Source: Rhizophagus sp. LPA8_4_AMF
Taxonomy: Eukaryota > Glomeromycota > Glomeromycetes > Glomerales > Glomeraceae
Reading direction: 5' to 3'
Assembly (NCBI GenBank): GCA_021464525.1
Contig: JADRCO010000898.1
Span: forward strand, 1-24,878
DNA: 24,878 bases
Shown here: piece by piece, positions 1-9,461 of the stretch
How the letters are laid out: every line of letters starts with the position of its first letter
How positions within the stretch are numbered: position 1 is the first letter of the stretch
The notes under the pieces: model-generated
Database searches by the model: none
Seen by the model: the letters and a program-made list of their open reading frames with translations, nothing else
Told to the model about the DNA's origin: nothing
Made by a program: the position numbers and the translations under genes

Positions 1-131
1 AATTAGCGTGGTGAAATAAAAAGTAAAAAACAAAAACAATAAAATAAACTGGAAATTTGCAAATCATATCATGTGAATGATTGTGAATGTGGCCAAAATT
101 AATGTTAATTCTGGCCAAAATGATCGTCAAA

Positions 132-325
132 TTCGCCTATATGAATGAAAAATTTTTTTGAATAAAACTGATTAATTGGTTTAAATTGGTTTAATTTAAT
201 CGGTTAATTGGTTTGAACCAGTTTTAATAAAACTGGTTAATCAGATTAAATACCGGTTATAATTAAAACTGATTAAACCTGGTTATAAATCTGATGTCTG
301 ATACCGGTTCTAAACTCTAGGCGAA
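132..325. repeat. Inverted-repeat segment with perfect inner palindrome
   Basis: The 8-base sequence TTCGCCTA at 132-139 is matched in inverted orientation by TAGGCGAA at 318-325. Between them lie three direct copies of AAAACTGRTTAA and a perfect hairpin: AACCAGTTTT (216-225), a 3-base loop, and AAAACTGGTT (229-238). The enclosed DNA could be a small MITE-like relic. I see no matching target duplication outside the 8-base ends, so the boundaries are uncertain. Confidence 0.35.
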
Positions 326-615
326 AGAAATGTTTAATCATATGACTAAACAAATAATATTATTACCTATATATAATAATGTTCTTGAAAGTTTCCAATA
401 ACTTTTTATTGGAATTGAACTTTTTCAATTCTTTCAATTCCAATTTTTCCAATATTTCAATAATTTTTAATTCCTATTAAATTATATATATATATTTATT
501 TTTCTATGTTTTTTTAAAAACTTTTAATAAAAATTTATTGGAATTGGAATAAGTATTGAAATTGAAAGTTGTAAAATTTCAAAATGCTTCCAACTTTTCA
601 GTAAATATCACTACC

Positions 616-778
616 TATATATACTTTTCGTCAAATTGACGAATTACTAATTAAATTGTATTTTAACAAATGTAATGTATTTTGACAGACATAATTAATT
701 CATAGTAATTTTATAATAAATAGTAAATTGATCTGTTCGCCAAAATGCGATATAATTAATTAGCAGAAAAGTATATAT
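616..778. repeat. Inverted-repeat segment, possible MITE
   Basis: ATATATACTTTTC at 617-629 pairs with GAAAAGTATATAT at 766-778. A second inner pair follows in the same order, CTAATTAA (647-654) with TTAATTAG (756-763). The left arm also holds a near-palindrome around CGTCAAATTGACG (629-641). This nested arrangement resembles a foldback element flanked by TA-rich DNA. Because the ends are TA-repeats, a TA target duplication cannot be told from background. Confidence 0.35.
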
Positions 779-1524
779 CTATATACTATATATATTACTT
801 AGGTCTTTATATAATAATAACTTTAAATATTTTTAACTATATAAAATTTTTTAAAATTTTAAAATAACTTCTTTTAACTATACAAGTAATATAATTATAG
901 TATTATCTACTAATTCTTTTTGCTATATAACTGTAGTATCCTCTACTATGAAAATATAAAATATGATATTAATTATATTTTAAAAAATTTTTACTAGAAA
1001 AAATTATTGGAATTTAAAAAATACAAGAATTTTTACTAAATTTAAAAATTCAATTTAAAAAAATTATAGAATTTATAAATACAATCAAAAATTTTTATTA
1101 AAATTTATTATGAATTTTTTATTAAAATTCAAAGATGCAGAAAGATATTTATTAAATAATAAATTATAAAAGCTAGAAATAAGATAAATTAAATTAATAT
1201 TATCAGTTCTTTTTAATAATATAAATATTTAATTATCCATACAGTATATAATTTAGCTTATTATCCTTATTATTTATTTTAAAAATTTACTTATTATATT
1301 TATTATTATTTGCTAATATTAAAGGTTTTATTCTATCACTTAATTTTTTAGCTATATAAGATAAGTATTAGTTTTATTATTAATAATCAAAAAAAAAATC
1401 TTTTATAATTATCTTTATATATATATACATTAATAAATATAAGTTAAATGTAATAATTTTAATTTTTAATTAGGTATAACTGATAATATTAAAATATATT
1501 AATAAGTAATAGATTTATTAAATT

Positions 1525-1629
1525 AAAAATAAATAAATAAATAAATACATGAATAAATAAATACATGAATAAATAAATATATGAGTAAATAAATATATAA
1601 ATAAATAAATTAAATAAATAAATAAATAT
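1525..1629. repeat. (AAAT)n microsatellite in TERT 3' flank
   Basis: The tract is an imperfect tetranucleotide repeat of AAAT with a few ACATG and ATATG interruptions, about 105 bases long. It starts 39 bases past the TERT stop codon. In the TERT sense direction it reads as repeated ATTTA. If transcribed, it would form an AU-rich element-like stretch in the 3' untranslated region. Confidence 0.85.
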
Positions 1630-1667
1630 TTAAATAATACTTTTTTAAACTATATATCAGACTTCTT

Positions 1668-4600
1668 TTAAAATTTCATTTTACTAAAAATTGATGAAAA
1701 GTTCCAATCAACTATAATATTTAGAAGCTTACGACTTTTTAAATGGAAATCTTCAAAAATCTTCTTGAGATAAGTAAGTACACCTTGATGATAATTTTGT
1801 TTTTTATTTAAAATTTGTAGGAAGGCATATATACCAAGCCTGTAATAAAATAAAATAAAATTAAAATTAATAAATAAATAAATAACAAGTATTCAATACA
1901 CTAATTTATTTCTGAAATATACCATATGACTTCCTCTTTTAATATATTAAAGGTGCATTTACCCTGATTTCCAGTTTTACACAACACATCATATGCAGAT
2001 TTAATGGTGTTGTGCACTGTTTCTATAATATATGAATACGTGTTAGCAAAAAAAATATATATATAATTAGAGAAATCAAATAATAATTCCCAAAATCATA
2101 AAACTTTTTATTTACCAGCTTCAAAATTTTCATTTCTTTGAAAATATTTTGGCATCTCTTTTATATAGTGATGGAACTTCATTGCTACCATAAGGAAGTT
2201 CTGATATATGTTTAATAAAGTGGTTTCCCTGGTATTCAACGAAGTGTCATAAAAGATCCAATGACACTTTGTTGTCATAAATCTAATTCAAAAATATAAA
2301 TAGTTATATGTGTGTAAACAAAAAACCTATTATATCAATTAATATATACTGCTTACTCAATCATTCTTTGTTTTAAAAATTCACCAGGGTTTTTTGTTGT
2401 CTTTACAGTCAAGGTATCAGCAATATCTAATTAAATAATAATCAATAGAACATATTATTAAAATAATAAAATCAGCTAAAGAATATAATATTAAGATACT
2501 TGCTAGAAAAAACATATCGCGAGTAATCAGCCTTGACATTTAAGGTGTGAGTATTAATGAGCAACCCACACCACGGAAAATCTTAATTAATTTTAATATG
2601 TATATTAAATATAAATTTAAAAATAAGAAAGAAAAATAATAATAATAAAATAAATACCTCCTGGATTATGAACTTTATTTATTTTTTCACCAGAGATTTC
2701 CAGATCAAAGTTCACCATGCTCTTCTTATTATTTACAATGCACCGGTATTCAGGATGCCCCTGATGCATTACTGTAATAAATTTTATAACGTTCGCTTTA
2801 TTTGTACTTATATATAAAAAATCGTCAAGCAGGTGAAGAATAATCTATTAAATAAGGAAATAAGAAAATAAATACAATTAAATATATTATATCTATTAAA
2901 AATGTAAACAAAAGAAATATATTTGAAATTAATATTTACTCCATTACTATCCTTTACAAATTGAAGTTCAGATTGCTCCATAACTCCATAGTAAATGCTA
3001 CATAGTAATGACGATAACATTGATCCTTGTGGAATGCCGACTTTTTGTCTATAAAATTTATCTTCAACCTATATAAATACATACATGAATATTGAGAATG
3101 GCTTTAGTTTTGCAAACAGTCTAATTATTTCAAAAATAGATTATAAGTACTTTTATAATGTTTTGTTGAATATGCTCTTCCAACAATTCAAGAATATCTT
3201 CCAAATCTTTATATGATTCTTTAACATTTTCAATAAGAATTGCATTCTTATATTTTTGGGCCAATTCAACAGCATATTTCGGAAAAGATATAAATTCCTC
3301 TATAATGTTTTGAAAAAATAATGTAAAAAATTAAAAATAACCAATATAAAATAACAATCAATTAAAAAGACTTACCTCCATTATGGACATAATGTTTATG
3401 GTTTCTACGAATATTTCCACCTTTTGGATGAACAGCATCATATCGATTTACCACATATTGTGTCTAAATAAAAACAATAAAACATTCTAAATAGTATATT
3501 AGACTAAATAATTATTTATTATATATATATACCTTAGTTAATACATTAGCATGAATTATTTCCATAAGTTTGTCATGATCAATTGAATCAAAGCAGCATT
3601 TAACATCAACTTTGGCAAAATAAAGTTTAAAATTTTCATTATCGGCCAAACATTGTTTAAATTTTTTTAAACACTCATGAACTTCATTATAACTAAATAT
3701 AGATCCATTTAATAACAATGGATTGTTCTCCTATTTGAGAAGAAGAAAGGATAGTTAATAATAAAATATTGTATTTTTTAATCATGAATCTTCAAACTAC
3801 CTTCTCATAGTTCAAAATTTGATAAGTTGTATTCAAAATAGAATTGATTGATGGTGGCCGTTTCAAATCTTTGTGAGTGGTTTTGTTGGGCGGCTCTACC
3901 TTTTGAATTAAACATAATTTAATGTAAAATTTATATTTTTTTAAAAAAAACATAAAAAATAGTCTTACGGTTTTGTGCATTGGACACTTCATATTAACAA
4001 TAGGTCTAAGATTTCCTTCATCATCTTTAGGGATAAATTTTACTTTGGAATACCCAAGTGTCTTGCCATTTAATACTTCGGTCACTTCCTCTTTTGGGAT
4101 TTCTTCAAATGTAGAATTTTTCAAAGGTTCAAGACCTTGTTTGAACATTTTTAACCAAACTTCTTGTCGATAGTAAAATAACCGACATTTATGTTTAGCA
4201 TTGTGTGTTATATGAAAGTTTAACTATAAAAAACATATAATATGAAATAAGAATAAGTTTAACTTCTGTTAATTTTGCTAGAGTAATATATGTGTAATTA
4301 TTTACCTTAAGAAGTGGGATTATAAAACATTCGAAAATCCACCAGATAAATTCATGCAATACCTCAATACGTTTTATTCTTTCCAAGTTGTTACAAGATT
4401 TTTTACCTCCAGGCGGTACAAGCCATTTACATTCATTTACCTAAACGTTGTCAAAAGTATATCAATTTCATATATCAACATAAAATAAATTAAAAATTAT
4501 GTAAAAAAATAACCTTAAAACCCTGAAGAACTTCATGCAATGATAGGACTTCAAAACGGCGACGCTCAATAAATATTCCAACCATTTTATAAATTAGAGT

Positions 4601-7227
4601 CTTGTTATTTTTACTACCCCAAAATTCAGGTGGAATGATAAAATCCAAAACTTCTATAACAAACTTTACAACCTATTGGTATATTAAATAAATTTTTATT
4701 TCAAAAAAACATAAGAATGTGAAAATAATTTAACAAGTAATGAATTTACCTGATAATTATTGCAGTAACCCAAACTAGTTACATTTGCATTTGTTTTATC
4801 TACATCCTAAAAATATAATTAAACATGAACATAATTAACAATTTAGATCGGTTTATATATAATTTACATAACTGGAAGTTAAAAAGAAACAATTACTTGA
4901 ATTGGACAGTAAGTATTGAGCAATTGCTTATACTGGCATCTATTATGTCGCTCAATTATATGATTGACGTATGGAAGGAGATGTTGTAACCGGTCTGGAA
5001 TTTCACACTGTAAATTCTGTTTAAAGTAAATTCATTATATAATTAAAATGTCAAATCTTTTTAGATAAAATCGTAATAATTATTATAAATTCTAATTGCA
5101 ATTTACACTGAGTTCCTTTTTCCTGTCCAGATAAACGATATATAATGATGTATCGGAAGATTTCCTAGTGAAGACGTTCTTAAGCCCAAACTGTCTTGGA
5201 AAGATATGATATATGACAATATTCGACATATCCTTCTTAGAAAACTTAGCCAAATTAAGGATATCTAACAAATAATCAGATTAAAATAAATAAAAAAATT
5301 GTAACAAGTAAATATATAATAATATTTATGATTCATTAATACTTACGTTCTTTTGGAAGACCATACCAAAGATTACCATATTTATTAAAGATTGGAGAAC
5401 TTAAAAACATGACTGACCGAGAGAAACACAAACTTGATAAAGAATTTGGGTTGGATACTTTCACCACATCACGATTGTTCAAAACAACGGTTTTTGAATT
5501 AAGGTTTTCTACGTCCTCAATTGGACGTTTCTTTTGAATCTCATTATTTTCATTTGATACTACTGAACACTCATTACTGATATAAACATTATTTGACGCC
5601 TTCACTACGCACTTCTCTACGCGCGTTTTAACCACATCGCGATTATTTAAAATGATAGCCTTAGAAGAAGTTTCTTGAACATCCTCAAATAGACGTTTTT
5701 TCTGATTCTCAGGATCTTTATTTTTATCTGATACAATATATTCATCAACCTTGTCATGGTTTGATGTTTCCTCAGTTACTTTAACAGGATACATAGCTTC
5801 CATAATTTTGAGAAAAGTCCCCTTAGTCTGTTCCTTAAATTTGGTGTAATTTGATGTTGTGTCTCCGGTCTCCTGCTTGGTAAAGTTTGATGCCATGCTC
5901 TCGTCTCCAATTTTTTGTTCAATATGGCTTGATATCATATCTTCATTAGTATCTATGTTAGAATTTATAACTTCTACGCATGGCTTATCATTTAGTTTAA
6001 GGTCATCAAGGCTCGAAGTAGTGGTTTGTGAACTTAACTCGCTAGTATTCTGAGATGAAAAAAGAGTGCTACTATCACTACTGCTTTGTGAGTCCAAAGA
6101 ACTTGAAGCATAACTTTTCGAATAAGCTTTATGTTCTTCATCACGCAGTTTTCTGAAGAAGGCTAGAACATCGCTTTTACGATTAGATACGGGATTGATG
6201 TCCTGTGATAACATTGATTTCGCAACATTATCGTCTGGCAGACTATTTTGGCTGAGATTATAGGATCCATCAGAACTTTGATATGAAGTACAAACATCCT
6301 GGGTAAGTGTTGGTGCAACCTCTTCATTCTGAGAAGAAAAATAGGTGCTTGATGTAGAATTTTGCGAGCTAGTATTGGATGGAATACATGCGCTTTCAGT
6401 TTCAGTTTGTTTGTTAAGAACATGAGCAGTCTGAATATGAATAGAATTTAAATTAGTTAATTACAAGTTAAATTATCATGTAAATTAGTTATTTACCTCA
6501 GAGATTTTCTTTCTGTTCTCTAAACGCGTGATTCGTGGTATTGGAAGCTTGCTTATAGCTGGACCTGTTAATTGAACGTAACATCCATTTTGAAGTTCAA
6601 GAAACATAGAAAAATTTGTTAATAGAAAGACCATGGCTTCTTGACCGATCCTATAGATAAAATTTAATTCATACATCAATATTGACATTTTATTTATAAA
6701 AGAAATTTTTTTTATATATACCTAGTATAGAGTTTTAACCAGGCCCTAGATTTTCTCATATAATCAACTGTAGAATTAATACCAGTTAAACTAAAACCTT
6801 GAGAATTTAATGTTCTAGGCTTAGTGAACCCAAAACGCATTACATTTGTAGCCGATTTTTTATCAATTCTATTAACCAGTAGAGCAATTGCCTGGTTTAT
6901 AGTCTACAAATTAATAAAACCAATTTATATTAATTATTCTGTTGCTTTAAATTAAGAATAAAATAACTCATAAATCGAGACAATACTTACAAAATCGAGA
7001 CAAGTGTCTTTTTCAGGAATTACTCCTTGGTGTTCCTTCTTAATTTGAGGAAATTTTCTAGTTGTATCAGCATTTATAACTGAGGTTGTGAGAAGTTTTT
7101 TATATTCGTCCTCATCTTCATCCTTGAGTATCTCGACGTTAACATCGAGATGAGGCTGAAGAAAGTTAAATAGATAATTAAGGTTTGAATAATAAAGTTC
7201 AAGTGTAGAATTTTCAAATGATGACAT
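1668..7227 (-). CDS. TERT: Telomerase reverse transcriptase catalytic subunit
   Basis: This protein extends chromosome ends by copying the telomerase RNA template; it acts in the nucleus. Twenty-one exons join in frame: 7227-6991, 6903-6722, 6650-6497, 6430-5347, 5264-5107, 5007-4897, 4806-4750, 4672-4514, 4440-4306, 4223-3969, 3899-3801, 3730-3533, 3463-3376, 3299-3151, 3068-2940, 2844-2658, 2581-2504, 2426-2357, 2282-2116, 2022-1923 and 1839-1668, giving 1322 residues. The TEN domain (1-190) ends with FLELQNGCYVQLTGP. A Ser-rich linker (about 192-545) follows, then the TRBD: IFPRQFGL (573), CP-like CPIQ segment (606-642), QFP-like PPEFWGS (about 675) and T motif RLFYYRQEVW (773). RT motifs are FIPK...LRPIVNM, AKVDV (D919), GIPQGS (1033), LLDDF (D1072, D1073), HPEYRCIVN and WCGLL (1131), then the C-terminal extension with KCH and LLNIYQNFL. 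The three catalytic aspartates are present. Oddities are the long linker and a GC-AG intron (2503-2427). A LINE reverse transcriptase is excluded by the TEN, TRBD and T motifs. Confidence 0.96.
5459..5704 (-). repeat. TERT: Duplicated 26-codon motif in the TERT linker
   Basis: Within TERT exon 4, residues about 434-459 (5704-5627) and 490-515 (5536-5459) are two copies of one 26-residue unit. Each starts QKKR, continues as EDV, and ends LNNRDVVK. The copies are equal in length and separated by 30 residues of unrelated sequence. The KKR starts are basic and could serve as nuclear localisation signals, which is inference. Confidence 0.85.
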
Positions 7228-7487
7228 TTTAGATATTATTTTTCTTTACTAGGGAATTTACAAGAAAAAATGTAATTTGATTTCTTTTATTCAAGTAACG
7301 AACGAACGTAAAAATGAATACGTGTTTTTTACGCGTTTTCGATATTTGACATGTAATACGCGACATGATTTTCATATTCTTTGTGAGAATCTTTTTTTTT
7401 AAACGTTTATACTCCGTGTAACTTTATCTATTTTTCCCTATATTACAGCCAAATTATTATATCATTCAAATTATTTCATTTAAAAAA
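7228..7487. promoter_or_regulatory. Bidirectional TERT/CINP promoter with ACGCGT box
   Basis: This 260-base interval separates the divergent TERT and CINP start codons, so it must hold both promoters and both 5' leaders. In an otherwise AT-rich background it contains the palindrome ACGCGT at 7331-7336 and a second CGCG core, ACGCGA, at 7358-7363. ACGCGT is the MluI cell-cycle box bound by MBF-type factors in ascomycete yeasts, where it drives G1/S replication genes. Its use here is inference from those fungi. No TATA box can be assigned with confidence. Confidence 0.6.
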
Positions 7488-8378
7488 ATGTTACAACCTT
7501 CAACAATTAAGCGAAGATTAAAAACATTATTAAGTGAATTTAAAAGGGCAAGACAAATTTGGTCAGAACTTAATGACGATGGTCTTGAGATAGCGAATTT
7601 TCTCATGAATATAAAATTACAAGAACGGTATTAAAATTAAATTTGACCATTTTGATCTTATTTTAAAAGTTCAATAAATATCTAACAATATTATATATAT
7701 GTATATATATATATATATTTGATTTTAGAAAAGTTGATTATTCAATATATTGGAAGAATGATTTAGATAATCTACCTGATTTAGAAGAAAATTATGAAAC
7801 CAAAAATTTAAATGAAAATTATAATAATTTATCACAATCTTTAAGACAAATATTTGAAAAAATGGTAATATTATGGTCTTTATATGCGTTATTAGTATCC
7901 TTTCACTAATAATAATAATAAAATCTTAGGGTATTCAGTACACAAAAATGAAAATTCAAATATTACAGATGGAATCATTACTTGAAGAAAGTTGTGAAAG
8001 TTTAGGAGAAGAATTTACATATGATACGCCATTATATCTAACATGCCCATTGGAAACATTCGGTAACAAATTTTTTTTTTTCTTTTTTTTTTTTATTATT
8101 CTAAATTTTTAAACACCCCATATTTTTAACCCTTGACAAAAAAAAAATATCCATATGTACATATTTTAGTTAATAAATCCGGAAATATACTGAATATGTA
8201 TACGCAAGAATTGAATTTAAAGAAAAGTATAATTTCATCAATAGAAATAATTAATGAAAGGGATAAAATTATGGTTATGTTATCTAGCTGGTTAAATCAA
8301 CCTTTAATTAACAATGAAATAATTAAAGAATTTGAAGAAGTTTGTGAAATTGAAATTGATTATGAAGAAAGTTTGTAA
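7488..8378 (+). CDS. CINP: CINP-like protein (CDK2-interacting protein homologue)
   Basis: CINP in animals binds CDK2 and ATR-interacting protein and has roles in replication checkpoint signalling; its job in fungi is inferred. Four exons (7488-7627, 7729-7864, 7930-8062, 8170-8378) join in frame to give 205 residues, against 212 in human CINP. Recalled alignment supports it at both ends: an N-terminal W-x-x-LND-x-G-x-x-x-AN-x-x-x-N-x-K segment (residues 25-44), a central coiled-coil-like stretch rich in Leu, Glu and Asn, and a C-terminal block with PLYLTCPLETF, then MYTQELNLKKS and LSSWLNQP, matching MYRKELLLKRT and LSMWLHQP in the human protein. The start was chosen as the first ATG in the exon, preceded by TTTAAAAAAA. 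The gene is head to head with TERT and ends 65 bases before the convergent small gene. Confidence 0.85.
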
Positions 8379-8443
8379 ACTCTAAGAAAAAAAATCAATG
8401 TTTGTTCTATGGTTACAGTACGTCTATTTTAAAACCCACTAAC

Positions 8444-9009
8444 CTATATATAGTAATAAACCGAAATTACGAAAGAGATGAAAATTGGGAGAAAGGCGTT
8501 TGACAGTATTGAAGAAGCACTGCTGACTTGACTTGTACCGCACGTACCTGATAAAAACATGAAAAATTTAGATTTTTTATTTTGGAAAAAAATAAAATAA
8601 AATAAAATAAAATAAAATAATTGTTTATTTTATACTTACATACGGGACCTTTATTATTATTACAAATAAAATTAAAGTCTTTAAAAGCGCATTGAATATC
8701 ACGACAATTTTTAGCAAAATCAAAACATTGTTGAGCGGTAATTTCTAAATTTGAGGTCGTGAAATTACCCGTGTTACTAAGAGCGGGTCGTGTGTTTTGT
8801 GCGGTTTGTTCAGTTGGAGGAGATAAAGGAATTTGTGCGAAAATATTTGGTAATATAACATCTGACGGAGGAATATCTTTGATTCCTTTTGAAGGTAAGT
8901 TGTCAGTAAATTTAATATCATAAATGCTTAATTTTACAAGGAAATAAAATGTAATAGACGTTATTGATATAGCAAGGAATGCTATTGAAAACCTCCAGTA
9001 TAGAAGCAT
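8444..9009 (-). CDS. Small six-cysteine protein, probable GPI-anchored
   Basis: I do not recognise the family. Two exons (9009-8640 and 8547-8444) give 157 residues. Residues 8-27 form a hydrophobic segment that is either a signal peptide or a membrane anchor. A Pro/Thr/Asn-rich stretch (about 35-90) follows, with sites such as NFTT that could be N-glycosylated. Six cysteines then lie at 95, 102, 107, 116, 124 and 126. The protein ends in a small-residue run (QVSSASS) and a hydrophobic tail to the terminus, the layout of a GPI-anchor signal. This suggests a cell-surface or wall protein. The exon 2 frame depends on the junction at 8640/8547, which fits consensus sites (T|GTAAGT and TCAG). The intron contains an (AAAAT)n tract. 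The neighbouring PNS1 gene is on the same strand. Confidence 0.75.
8586..8620. repeat. (AAAAT)n microsatellite inside an intron
   Basis: About six tandem AAAAT units fill much of the single intron of the small six-cysteine gene. The tract is purely simple sequence. Confidence 0.9.
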
Positions 9010-9461
9010 TATGACAAAATAACTGATGTGAATTTGTTAGAAAGTAAAAATTTAGGGTGATTTAAATAGAGAAGGAATGAATATATTTATATATCATTAA
9101 GATAAAGAAACCAAATCTGGTTTTTTTGTTTTTTTCAGAGAAAATGATGAAAAATTATTTTAAGTAATTAAGGATATTTATAAATAAATTTCTTTATGCT
9201 ACTCATGAAACGTATATTCTTCTCTATGATCATAAAAAATTTTTTTGATTTACATAATCAATTAATAATCGATATCTAACACAAATAAAAAATTTTGTAA
9301 ATTATTTAAATACAGTTTATTGCCTAAAATATTATTTGTTGCATAAAAATCTTTACTTAATTAATATGCCTCCGATGGGATTTACATAACACAGTGCGTT
9401 GATCCCAATTTTTTTAATTACAATTTGTTAGAAAAAATTCTATCTGATCAAACTTAAGGAT
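9010..9461. other. Intergenic region: 3' of PNS1, upstream of the six-cysteine gene
   Basis: The two flanking genes are in tandem on the minus strand, so this 452-base stretch should hold the PNS1 3' untranslated region and the promoter of the small gene. A TTTAAATA sequence around 9060 is a possible TATA-like element for the latter. No other open frame or RNA gene is evident. Confidence 0.5.

Larger units (their letters stand above)
1..1667. other. AT-rich non-coding region downstream of TERT
   Basis: No reading frame or RNA gene can be supported here. The stretch is very AT-rich, with scattered inverted repeats (listed separately), the core AAAACTGRTTAA repeated three times near 165-280, and an (AAAT)n tract just past the TERT stop. 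It presumably includes the TERT 3' untranslated region at its right end, but no clear poly(A) signal for that gene is visible. Confidence 0.6.

Noticed and set aside
2658-3068. Reverse transcriptase motifs as evidence of a LINE or other retroelement
   Set aside because: The TEN, TRBD, T and CP-like motifs, the IFPRQFGL signature and the many introns identify a host telomerase gene.
5859-6053. Plus-strand frame opposite TERT exon 4
   Set aside because: Antisense shadow of a coding exon with no domain.
6163-6423. Open frame of 86 codons within the TERT linker exon
   Set aside because: It is an off-frame shadow of exon 4; the joined TERT frame explains the DNA.
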